Assembly: GCA_043756665.1 (NCBI GenBank)
Contig: JAYUQR010000144.1
Coordinates: 1 to 20,135, forward strand
Direction of reading: 5' to 3'
Length of the DNA stretch: 20,135 nt
Origin: STC-74 sp043756665
GTDB lineage: Bacteria > Patescibacteriota > Gracilibacteria > BD1-5 > UBA2023
Within the stretch, counting starts at the first letter, position 1. Each line of letters starts with the position of its first letter. A program made the translations under genes and the position numbers. Positions 10,098 to 17,303 of the stretch are shown here, in pieces. The notes beneath the pieces were generated by a model. That model was not told the origin of the DNA. It saw nothing but the letters and a program-made list of their open reading frames with translations, and did no database searches.

Positions 10098-10820
10098 TTA
10101 CGCCACTGGAGTTTCTTCAGTTTTTGCTTCTGCTACCACTTCAACAGGAGCTTCTACTAGAGGAGCCTCAGCCACTGGAGCCTCGACCGTAGGAGCCTCA
10201 GCTACTACTGGAGCTTCTTCTACCTTTGGTGTTTCAGCGACAGGAGCTGGAACCTCTTCTGCCTTTGCTGTTTTTGCAGGAGCAGATAATGTGAGGTCAC
10301 CGACCTTTGTGAGACCCTTTGCTGTGAGATCCTTTCCAGCTGCATCGAAGAATCGTGCGAGACCAGAGAGTGGAGACATGAGTGAACCGAGGAGTTTCGA
10401 CAGGAGAACCTCACGAGATGGGAGCGTTGCGAGTTTTTTTGTCTCAGCTGCATCCATCATACGTCCTTCCATGTATCCAGCGACAAAAGTAACTTTTTCT
10501 TCCTTTTTCCATTCGTTCGCATACTTATTCGTGATGCCAAATGGTGCAATCGCATCACCCTTTCCGATAACGAGAGCTACTTGACCAGGAAGAGTTCCGA
10601 GATCGAGGTCCACACTATAGATATTTTTGAAAGCGATACGGATAAGTGTCTTTTTTGCTGTGAGAACGATTGCATTCACTGCACGGAGATCCTTTTTCAG
10701 GGCAGAGATTTCGAGAACGGTAACTTTCGTATTTGAGGTGAATGCAACACTTTTTGCTTCCTTGAGGTGAGCCTCGAGAACCGCGAGTTGTTCACTCTTC
10801 TTAGCACGTGATACTGCCAT
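10098..10820 (-). CDS. rplJ: 50S ribosomal protein L10 with long acidic Ala/Pro/Glu/Val tail
   Basis: L10 anchors L7/L12 dimers to the 23S rRNA stalk base and, bound to L12, represses its own operon. The first about 175 residues fit the family: MAVSRAKKSEQLAVLEAHLKEAKSVAF, then KTLIRIAF, LPGQVALVIGKGD, and the L12-binding C-terminal helix region (LLGSLMSPLSGLARFF). Usual L10 is about 165-175 residues; here a further 65 residues of imperfect EAPV(V/E)AEAP repeats follow, ending in TEETPVA. The tail is acidic and likely disordered. The gene is headed by an L10 leader RNA and its own promoter. No in-frame TGA occurs among its 12 Gly codons. No Shine-Dalgarno sequence precedes the ATG. Confidence 0.95.
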   Translation of the reverse strand: MAVSRAKKSEQLAVLEAHLKEAKSVAFTSNTKVTVLEISALKKDLRAVNAIVLTAKKTLIRIAFKNIYSVDLDLGTLPGQVALVIGKGDAIAPFGITNKYANEWKKEEKVTFVAGYMEGRMMDAAETKKLATLPSREVLLSKLLGSLMSPLSGLARFFDAAGKDLTAKGLTKVGDLTLSAPAKTAKAEEVPAPVAETPKVEEAPVVAEAPTVEAPVAEAPLVEAPVEVVAEAKTEETPVA

Positions 10821-10830
10821 AAGTAGATAA

Positions 10831-10858
10831 AATTATGAATTATAAATTATAAATTATA
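10831..10858. repeat. Four tandem 7-bp units (AATTATA type)
   Basis: One AATTATG unit is followed by three perfect AATTATA units, just upstream of the rplJ start codon, giving a strongly AU-rich mRNA segment there. Confidence 0.8.
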
Positions 10859-10968
10859 AATGTTTGGTATCGAGAATGAACTCTGTACCATGAAGCATGA
10901 ATAATTTTTAAACCCTCTGGCGAATGGCGAAAAAAAACGCGCATATCGCACGAACAGATTTCTGAATT

Positions 10969-11036
10969 TTGGAGTATTGAGTATTGGAGTATTGGAGTAT
11001 TCCAACATTCCAACATTCTAATATTCTAATATTCTG
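10969..11036. repeat. 8-bp tandem repeats in two opposed blocks, in the rplJ leader
   Basis: Four TTGGAGTA-type units (one is 7 bp) run into five TTCCAACA/TTCTAATA/TTCTGGAA units. The second block is close to the complement of the first, so the whole can fold on itself. It lies between the L10 leader and rplJ. A related array of TTGGAATG occurs upstream of tsaD at 17231-17262. The rest of this gap, 10859-10968, shows nothing recognisable. Confidence 0.75.
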
Positions 11037-11044
11037 GAACTGTC

Positions 11045-11110
11045 CATCTCGGTAGGCTATTTTTAGTCCCGCGAAGCCCAAAGGGCGAAGAGGGAAACCT
11101 ACGGTCTGCG
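11045..11110 (-). ncRNA. Ribosomal protein L10 leader RNA
   Basis: On the minus strand CCGTAGGT (5' side) and AATAGCCTACCGAGA (3' side) match the conserved paired halves of the L10 leader, the mRNA site bound by the L10-L12 complex to repress rplJ-rplL translation. Between them is a GC-rich stem (TTCGCCC TTT GGGCTTCG). It lies about 225 bases upstream of rplJ and just downstream of the predicted promoter. The consensus comes from known leaders; the match was made by eye. Confidence 0.85.
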
Positions 11111-11121
11111 ATAGAAGTGAG

Positions 11122-11151
11122 ATTATTGTATAGGAAAAAAATCTTTGTCAA
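11122..11151 (-). promoter_or_regulatory. rplJ-rplL operon promoter
   Basis: A perfect -35 TTGACA (minus strand, 11146-11151) is followed by overlapping -10 candidates: TACAAT (11125-11130, 15-base spacer) or AATAAT (11122-11127, 18-base spacer). The L10 leader begins about a dozen bases downstream. Confidence 0.75.
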
Positions 11152-11190
11152 ATAAAAATCTCATTCTCATCCTGACTATAGAGTTCTGAG

Positions 11191-11217
11191 TTGATTTTCA
11201 CGATAAGTCTATATAAT
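11191..11217 (+). promoter_or_regulatory. gmk promoter
   Basis: TTGATT at 11191-11196 and a perfect TATAAT at 11212-11217 are 15 bases apart. A short leader of about 20 bases would precede the ATG at 11238. Confidence 0.65.
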
Positions 11218-11237
11218 CAGGAAAATTATCAATACTT

Positions 11238-11810
11238 ATGAGTTCTCTAAAAAAAGTCTTCATCCTCTCGGGTCCTGCATGAGCTGGGAAAAATACGGTC
11301 TGGGATCGCATATCACAAAGTTGTAATGATATAGTAGAGGAGAGTATTAGCGTAACCACGAGACCAATTCGGGCTGGGGAGGTAGATGGCAAGCATTATC
11401 ACTTCATATCAGAAGAAGAATTCAAAAGAAAGATTGAAGCACAAGACCTCATAGAGTATGCAGTAACTCATACCTATTATTATTGATCGACATATAGTGA
11501 ACTCGATCGTATAAGTAAATCTGGTAAATCACCAATCTACATAATTGACGTGAAATGAATGATGAACCTGAAAAGTTTATTGGAAAAAAAGTGATATACG
11601 GTTGTGACGATTTTTCTCCTCCCCCCTTCGATCGAGGAGATGAAGCGTAGGCTGAGAGATCGTGGAACTGAGTCAGAAGAGCAGTTCCAGATTCGCCTCG
11701 ACACAGCCATGACTGAGTTCGAACAGCAGTATTTCTATGATATCCGCATCGTGAATGACGATCTCGATAAGACGGTACAAGAACTCAATGCTATTTTATA
11801 TATTGAATAA
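11238..11810 (+). CDS. gmk: Guanylate kinase
   Basis: The 190-residue enzyme converts GMP and ATP to GDP and ADP. It shows the P-loop SGPAGAGKNTV (residues 11-21), the GMP-binding SVTTRPIRAGEVDGKHYHF block, a YYGSTYSEL region and IDVKGMMNL, the C-terminal lid (LRDRGTESEEQFQIRL) and IRIVNDDL. Four glycines are TGA codons, and three are at positions nearly invariant in the family: Gly15 in the P-loop (TGA 11280-11282), the YYG of the GMP site, and the DVKG. This gene is the clearest local proof of UGA decoding as Gly. The start is fixed by the MSSLKKVFILSGP opening. Its stop TAA overlaps the ATG of the next gene (TAATG), so the two are likely co-translated. Confidence 0.96.
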
Positions 11811-12697
11811 TGGATTATTCAGCACCTCATATTCTCTCATTGTGCTCCGGAAACAACGCCTTCGCCTGGGAAGAACGCATGAGAAAATATGGAAAGAGTC
11901 CAATCCTCACCATTCCCTCTCTGATCGATGGGACGATTGATGATGTCTTGCTCGGAGATACCATCGTGTTTGAAGAAATGGAAGATGGAAAGCTCAGACC
12001 CTGCACATGACTCAAGCATTTTGTGAGGATACTATATTTGGCACCTGAAGGAAGGGGGTTCGGGGGTGACAATCGCACCAAAAGAGAAGATCGAGAAAGA
12101 GTAAGCCAAAATCGAGTTGTCACCCCCGAGACCTTTGGTACTTTCGGTCACGAAAGTACGGAAATGGTTCTCTGAAAAAAAGAAAAGGAAATCATCATCT
12201 TCGACAATCACAACCACGCCCTCTATTGCTGGCTCGATGCCATGAGATGAGGTATTATAGATCCCTGATTCGAGCTCATCCATATCGATGAACACTCCGA
12301 CCTCTGGGAGAACGAATATACATTGGAACTAGATAGAGCACGAAAAGATGAAGAATATGCATGGGAGTTCACGAATCACTCCTGCAATGTCGGGAACTAT
12401 ATCCTGCCAGCACTTCGATCAGGACTCATTGGCGATATGATCCGCATCGAAAATGAATACCAGATCGATCAATATATGAGCTATGAACCGAGTGAGAATA
12501 GTATACTCAATCTCGATCTCGATATCTTCGCTCCTGATCTCGATCATATCCCTGAGGAGAAAAAAATACGACTCATAAAACATTTGATCCCTCGAGTAAA
12601 GTATGTTACAATTGCAACATCACCTTATTTTATCGATCAATGACTGGCACTGCAGAAACTACGAAAGATCTTGCAAGAGACGGAGATACCTCTATAA
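11810..12697 (+). CDS. UPF0489 family protein with a palindromic insertion
   Basis: The 295-residue product carries the UPF0489 signatures: FDNHNHALYCWLDA, IHIDEHSDLWE, EFTNHSCNVGNYILPAL, LNLDLDIF, and VTIATSPYFID near the end. The many conserved Asp and His residues suggest metal binding on an arginase-like fold, but I know of no proven activity. Five in-frame TGA codons encode Gly. Residues about 82-117 are encoded by a stretch rich in inverted repeats and lie before the conserved domain; they probably derive from an inserted element. The start codon overlaps the gmk stop, and the last 58 bases overlap the next gene in another frame. Confidence 0.85.
12061..12159. repeat. Two adjacent hairpins inside the UPF0489 coding region
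   Basis: CGGGGGTGACAA (12061-12072) faces its exact complement TTGTCACCCCCG (12117-12128). Next to it GTACTTTCG (12138-12146) and CGAAAGTAC (12151-12159) form a perfect 9-bp stem with a GTCA loop. The reading frame stays open throughout, encoding a charged, Gly-rich stretch. Confidence 0.75.
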
Positions 12698-13062
12698 AAT
12701 GAATTCTCGAAGCAGCAATATCTTTATGACTCTCTTCGATAGTTGATACATGATGAGCATTGGATTTTTATGAGTCCGAGGAACATAGACCATGATTTAT
12801 TCATCACATAACTAGTTGAATCTGTATAGCAAGAGTTGGAAATCTCTCCTCTGAAGAAACTCTCCTTATTAATGCACTAGATGAATATATAAAGGCATTT
12901 GAAGTAATGCTCAAACGGGCTCGAAGTAATAAGTCAAAAAAGAGCTTATTCAAAAGTTTTCTCGAGTGACTAAAACAATTATGATTATTATGAAGTCATT
13001 CAATTCTCTCAGGAACTATACAAAAAATTGTTCACGATGTTCTGAATGTTACTACTTCATAG
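12640..13062 (+). CDS. Small UGA-dense protein of unknown function (140 aa)
   Basis: The frame from ATG 12640 to TAG 13060-13062 contains nine TGA codons, against four GGN codons, for Gly. The sense of the product is protein-like: a Thr/Asp-rich start, an alternating stretch (EEHRPGFIHHITSGICIARVG, broken here for clarity as EEHRPGFIHH then ITSGICIARVG), a Lys/Arg-rich helix (MLKRARSNKSKKSLFKSFLE) and a hydrophobic C-terminus. I do not recognise a family. The first ATG lies 58 bases inside the end of the UPF0489 gene, in a different frame; no better start is seen downstream before the middle of the protein. Its last bases overlap the end of the opposite-strand His-rich gene. The frame has no TAA or TAG over 140 codons in an AT-rich region, which supports it. 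Confidence 0.6.
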
Positions 13063-13252
13063 CAACCTTCTTTTTTCTATCGGTTCCATGACCTCGGATA
13101 TACTTCAGATGGTCATTCTCATGGTGATCATGTGGCGGATGGGGCATATGTTCTGTTCGGGTAACTCATCCCTCTTTCTCACTCGCATAGCTCGAGATGG
13201 GAGCGAGGATGAGAAAAGAAGTGAGAATGAGTGAGATTCGAAGTAGATACAT
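13052..13252 (-). CDS. Small secreted His-rich protein (66 aa)
   Basis: The frame starts with a textbook signal peptide (MYLLRISLILTSFLILAPIS, then SYASEKEG with a plausible cleavage after SYA). The mature part of about 40 residues is His-rich (HMPHPPHDHHENDH), then Lys/Arg-rich at the end (DRKKKVAMK). It may bind metal in the extracytoplasmic space, but that is inferred from composition only. One TGA (13166-13168) is used as Gly in the EGG stretch just after the predicted cleavage site. A TATACA box ends exactly six bases before its ATG. The end overlaps the convergent 140-aa gene by 11 bases. Small size and no known homologue keep confidence moderate. Confidence 0.55.
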
Positions 13253-13258
13253 AATTTT

Positions 13259-13264
13259 TGTATA
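13259..13264 (-). promoter_or_regulatory. Candidate -10 box of the His-rich protein gene, leaderless type
   Basis: TATACA on the minus strand, followed by AAAATT and then the ATG. No clear -35 box is seen in the AT-rich upstream sequence. Confidence 0.4.
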
Positions 13265-13336
13265 GATTTTATATATTTTACCATATAATATATATTTAAC
13301 AACCTTATTTTCGACTTTCTTTTTTCTGATTTTCTC

Positions 13337-13342
13337 TATAAT
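13337..13342 (+). promoter_or_regulatory. smpB -10 box, leaderless type
   Basis: A perfect TATAAT is followed by GCCCGC and then the smpB ATG at 13349, so the expected transcription start coincides with the start codon. The -35 region is only weakly recognisable (TTCGAC about 20 bases upstream). Confidence 0.65.
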
Positions 13343-13348
13343 GCCCGC

Positions 13349-13804
13349 ATGAAACAGCTGAGCCCAACTCATACATATGCAGACAATAGAAAGGCTCGAT
13401 TCGACTATGAGATCATCGAAGAGTTCGAGGCAGGGATACAACTCTATGGAGAAGAAGTCAAGAGTATTCGCAAGTGAAGTATCAACCTGCGTGGATCCTA
13501 TATCCTCATCACGAGTGGACGTCCGATACTCGTCGGAGTCCATATATCGGAGTATCCTGGTGGCATGAGGAGGCTCGAACCGAAACGTGAACGGATACTT
13601 CTCATGAAACAGAAGGAGATCGCCCGTTATGAACTCAAGACGAAGGAAATGGGCGCATCTCTCGTACCCATGGAAATCTACTCGAAGGGGAATCTGATAA
13701 AGATACGTGTGGCACTCGTGAAGTGACGCAAGAAATGGGAGAAAAAAAATGTCCTCAAAGAACGAGATATCGAACGAGAAACCGCTATAAAATTCCGATT
13801 CTAA
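13349..13804 (+). CDS. smpB: SsrA-binding protein SmpB
   Basis: SmpB binds tmRNA and carries it to stalled ribosomes for trans-translation. The 151-residue product is of normal length and shows NRKARFDYEIIEEFEAGIQL, GEEVKSIRKGSINLRGSYI, VGVHISEYPGG, the RERILLMKQKEI helix, and KIRVALVKGRKKWEKK followed by the basic C-terminal tail (ERDIERETAIKFRF). Two glycines, including the conserved one in LVKGRKKW, are TGA codons. A second ATG eight bases upstream is out of this frame. The stop TAA lies two bases before the next gene's ATG, indicating co-transcription with the RsmF-like methyltransferase. Confidence 0.96.
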
Positions 13805-13806
13805 AA

Positions 13807-15135
13807 ATGATTAACGAACGATTCCAGTCATATTTTCGAGAAAATCTCTTCGCTCAGGATGAAGAGGGATTTTCTGAATTTCTAAAAAGCCTCGAGAAAC
13901 CACTTCCGAAAACCATACGGATCAAGCCAGGAAAAATTGATTGCGTGAGGAAAAGTCTCGAGGATAATGGCTATATTCTGAATCAGACGCATATTTCAAG
14001 CTGCTTCGAGATCGATCGGATCGCGGAATTCAACCCCTTCGAGCGACGACTCGGCTATGCACTGGATCATCTCGTAGGGAATTTCTATATCCAGGAACTC
14101 GCGGCTGCTCATCCGGTTCATATTCTCGCGGATGGAGTGATCCATCATGAACCGCTTCTCATCCTCGATATGGCATCGAGCCCAGGAGGAAAGACAACCC
14201 AGCTCGCAGAATATTTTCCGAAAAGTTTTATCATCGCGAACGAGCCGACACGGGAACGGATTCCTCAACTCCTCCAGAATCTCGATCGTATGGGAAGTCT
14301 AAATATCGGAGTAACACTCTATCCTGGCCAGTATTTTGCCCGTGAAGCCGAGGTTTTCGACCGTATATTGCTCGATGCCCCCTGTAGTGGTGAGGGAACT
14401 GCCTTCCGATGAAGCGATGTCCTCGCGAACTGGCATCTGAAAAGTGTGAAAAAAATCGCACACCTCCAAGAAAAACTCCTCGAATCTGCCCTGATCGCAC
14501 TCAAAGTAGGAGGTGAGATGATCTACTCGACCTGTACACTCAACCTCATCGAAAATGAATGAGTCCTCGAATCCATGCGAGAGAAATATCCTGATACCTT
14601 CGAGATCTTATTTCAGAAAAAGTGGTGGCCCCATATCGATGGAACAGGATGATTTTTCGTCGCGAAACTCCTGAAGAAAAATGCAATAGATCCAAAATGA
14701 TCCAGCATCGACGAAAAAGCAAATGAAGAAATCACTCACCTTCGAGACCTCCAGTGACTTCCAGAATATGCGAGAAATGGAGAGAAAGTGAACTACTATA
14801 AGTTTCGAGACAAGATCCTCGCGGCTGCCTCTCATCCAGAGATCGATTCCCTTCGAAAAAAATACTATTTTATGCGTCTGGGTGAGGAAGTCGCAAAAAT
14901 CGATAGTGGCTATATCCTCTCGAGCTTTGCGGGACGGGATCTCGAAATGGATGAGATGAGAGTGGTGCTCGATAATGAATCGAATCTCGATGACTACCTC
15001 CGTGGCAATCCGAATATACCAGTAGAAAAGGATGGACACGTATTGATCACCTATAATGATACAATTATCGGGCTCGATCGTGGAAAAAATGGAATGATCG
15101 AAAATATATTCCCCAGAGATTGGCGACGAAAATAG
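13807..15135 (+). CDS. NOL1/NOP2/Sun-family rRNA m5C methyltransferase (RsmF-like)
   Basis: The 442-residue enzyme is predicted to methylate a cytosine in rRNA with SAM. It has an N-terminal RsmB/RsmF-type domain (PKTIRIKP), the SAM-binding motif LDMASSPGGKTTQLAE (about residues 120-135), motif II NEPTRERIPQL, and the two catalytic cysteines: Cys193 in LLDAPCSGEGT and Cys243 in IYSTCTL. The C-terminal third (about 300-442), with YYKFRDKIL, and VEKDGHVLITYNDTIIGLDRG followed by IENIFPRDWRRK, resembles the extra RNA-binding domain of RsmF rather than RsmB. At least five TGA codons encode Gly. The start (MINERF) lies two bases after the smpB stop. RsmF is the best guess; other m5C enzymes of the family cannot be excluded. 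Confidence 0.9.
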
Positions 15136-15168
15136 AAAAAACTCCAGAATCATTCCTGAAGTTTTTTT
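15136..15168. terminator. Bidirectional terminator between convergent genes
   Basis: AAAAAACTCCAGAA faces TTCCTGAAGTTTTTTT with two mismatches and T-runs on both strands. It lies in the 44-base gap between the RsmF-like gene and the thioredoxin-fold gene. Confidence 0.65.
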
Positions 15169-15179
15169 GTGCAGGAGGA

Positions 15180-16133
15180 CTATTTCGAAAGTTCATCGAT
15201 CTTTTCAGTGAATGCCTCAAATGGGTATGCTCATTCGATAATGGCTGTTTTTCCTGTCTTGTTATTTTTGATAAGTGTTCCCGGTGTTCCTCCGAGTTTA
15301 TAGCTAATAGCCTCATCTGTTTGTGATTTGAATACTGAGAGGGTTTCTTTATTATCGAAACATGATTGCCACTTCGCTGTATCGAGTCAGATGAGCTTCG
15401 CAATCTCAGGAAGTCTCGATACAGGGAATATACGTCGGCTATCGAGAGAGAGATCCATGATCGCTGTATAGAATTGTACATATGGTACTGCTCCTCCAAC
15501 TTTCTCTGCACAGAGAGCTCCGAGGGCTTTTGGCTCCGTACCTGGATGATTCACTCAACGGTTATTTTTATAGATAAAATTCACACCCTCTCCATATTTC
15601 TGAAAAAGTTGTTCTTTTATTTTTGTATCATGGTATTGCTTGATACAAAATGGGCACTCCATATCAGAATACTCTATCACTGATATTTTAGCTTCTGGGT
15701 TTCCTTCTATGACCGAACCATTCCGAGTCACTGCGGTGATACTTGAAGCAGGGACAATTGTGATTTTTTCACTGCTCATATCTGAGGTACTGGTATTACC
15801 TCACTTCTGGCCTCACTGTGATTTTATGAATTCTTTGAGTTGTGGGAGATTCTCAGTGAATTGTATGAGTTGTGCCTGATTGAGGAGCTCATAATTCGAC
15901 TTCCCTCCGACTTTTGTATATTCGACTTCAAGGATTGCTTTCTTGATACCGAGGGGATCATTGTTCGCGGAGATGCTAAATGTATTCCCAATCAAGAGAT
16001 AGATGACGGCAATATTCAGTGCGATCGATATGAGAACAACGATAAGGATCAAGAGATTTCCCACGCTTTGGGGTCTGTCATGGATAACACTGATTCATTC
16101 TAATTCAGGAGTTGTTTTTTTAGCTGTTGTCAT
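15180..16133 (-). CDS. Membrane-anchored DsbA/thioredoxin-fold disulfide oxidoreductase
   Basis: The 317-residue protein has a short cytoplasmic N-terminus, one membrane helix (residues about 25-49, NLLILIVVLISIALNIAVIY), a Ser/Gly/Thr-rich linker (about 104-120), and a thioredoxin-fold domain. The active site is Cys160-Pro-Phe-Cys163 in SDMECPFCIKQY, the CPxC form usual in DsbA-type oxidants and isomerases, and the cis-proline loop appears as LGGTPGTLI. It should form or rearrange disulfide bonds in exported proteins. Six TGA codons serve as Gly. The frame starts at ATG 16133 (MTTAKKTTPELEG) and ends at TAG 15180. A promoter is visible about 30 bases upstream. Its substrates may include exported proteins with cysteines such as the giant protein encoded at 466-4431, but that is only a suggestion. 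Confidence 0.92.
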
Positions 16134-16163
16134 GGTATGATGGTGAGATATAGAAACAGGAGA

Positions 16164-16191
16164 ATTCTATAAGGAACGAGCATAAAATCAA
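16164..16191 (-). promoter_or_regulatory. Promoter of the DsbA-like gene
   Basis: TTGATT (16186-16191) and TAGAAT (16164-16169) on the minus strand are 16 bases apart, giving a leader of about 25-30 bases before ATG 16133. Confidence 0.6.
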
Positions 16192-16246
16192 TGCAAAAAG
16201 AAAAATAACTTTGACAAAAATGGGCATTCACATCTAGGATGATACC

Positions 16247-17230
16247 CTATTGTTTCACGAGTGCATAGAAAGCCCGAATTCCTATCATAGCGGCATTATC
16301 CATCGAGTAGAGATTCTTCACTGGAGCAATGAAATAATATCACTCTTTCTCAGCTTTCTGAGAGATCATATCTTTGAGTCTGGTATTGGCACTGACTCAG
16401 CCCGCAAGACAGATATTTCGTAATTCATATATCTCTGCTGCGAGAAAAAGTTTATGAACAAGTACCTCTATGATCGCAGACTCTGTAGCATAGGCTATCA
16501 TCTGTATCTTCTCATCTGTGAGGATCTCAGAAGAGTCTACGTATCGCTTAATAGCGGACTTCAGTCCTGAAAATGAGAAATCAAGAGAATCTTTTTCAAG
16601 ATAGGAACGAGGAAAAAGCTTCAGTGCATTCATTTTTTCTGAATCAGTAGCATTGGAGGTGAATAGTGATGAAAGTTTTGCGATCTTGGCTCCTCATGGG
16701 AATCCGAGTCACATCATCTTCGCCACTTTATCGAAACACTCACCCGCAGCATCATCACGAGTCTGTCAGATAAGCTGGAACTCATCGAGACTCTTCCAGA
16801 GATAGAGCTCAGTGTGCCCACCCGAGACCGTGAGGGTGATATTCGGGAAATGGATATCAGCCGTATCCCGCTCGAGAAAGTTCGCGAACATGTGGGCCTC
16901 GATATGATGGATCCACATGAGGGGCTTTCCGAGAGAGAGGGAGAGTGTCTTCGCGACCGTCATGCCAGTGAGGAGGGACGGGAGGAGTCCGGGTTCCCGA
17001 GTACACGTGATCACATCAATCTGATCAAGTGTCATATTCGAATCTCTCAATACATCTTCAATACAAGGAAATATTGCATTCGCATGACTGCGAGCCGCTA
17101 CTTCAGGAACGACCCCCCCGGTGACATCATGTTCGAGTTGAGTACGAGTCGACATCGAGAGGATCGTACGATCTCGCATAAGGGCTACGGAAGTATCATC
17201 ACAGGATGTTTCGAAGGCAAGGGTGTACAT
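16247..17230 (-). CDS. tsaD: tRNA N6-threonylcarbamoyladenosine biosynthesis protein TsaD
   Basis: TsaD transfers the threonylcarbamoyl group to A37 of ANN-decoding tRNAs, working with TsaB and TsaE. The 327-residue product is of normal length and shows the opening LAFETSCDDTSVAL, VPEVAARSHA, the metal-binding HIEAH (His109, His113), the nucleotide-binding VSGGHTEL (about 135-142), DDAAGECFDKVAKMMGLGFPGG, DFSFSGLKSA, CLAGGVSANTRL and the metal-binding SMDNAAMIG near the end. TGA codons supply several conserved glycines, including ones in GLGFPGG and the second Gly of AGGVSAN. The gene starts at ATG 17228-17230 directly after four TTGGAATG repeats, and ends at TAG 16247. It has its own promoter downstream of uvrC. 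Confidence 0.96.
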
Positions 17231-17262
17231 TTGGAATGTTGGAATGTTGGAATGTTGGAATG
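17231..17262. repeat. Four perfect tandem TTGGAATG units in the tsaD leader
   Basis: The 32-base array ends immediately before the tsaD start codon and starts immediately after its -10 box, so the whole predicted 5' leader is made of the repeat (CATTCCAA in the mRNA). Related 8-bp units occur at 10969-11036. Confidence 0.85.
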
Positions 17263-17289
17263 AGTATATTTTTTCGTGTAACTTGTCAA
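17263..17289 (-). promoter_or_regulatory. tsaD promoter
   Basis: On the minus strand a perfect TTGACA (17284-17289) and TATACT (17263-17268) are 15 bases apart, in the 73-base gap between uvrC and tsaD. Confidence 0.65.
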
Positions 17290-17303
17290 ATACTTCGTGT
17301 TAT

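Noticed and set aside
10969..11036. Possible CRISPR-like array
   Set aside because: Units are only 8 bases, directly adjacent, with no spacers; no cas genes are in the window.
13341..13351. Alternative smpB start at the ATG eight bases upstream
   Set aside because: It is out of frame with SmpB and overlaps the -10 box.
14608..15511. Long open frames on the minus strand opposite the RsmF-like gene and the terminator
   Set aside because: They are antisense shadows of a well-supported methyltransferase and thioredoxin-fold gene and show no family features.
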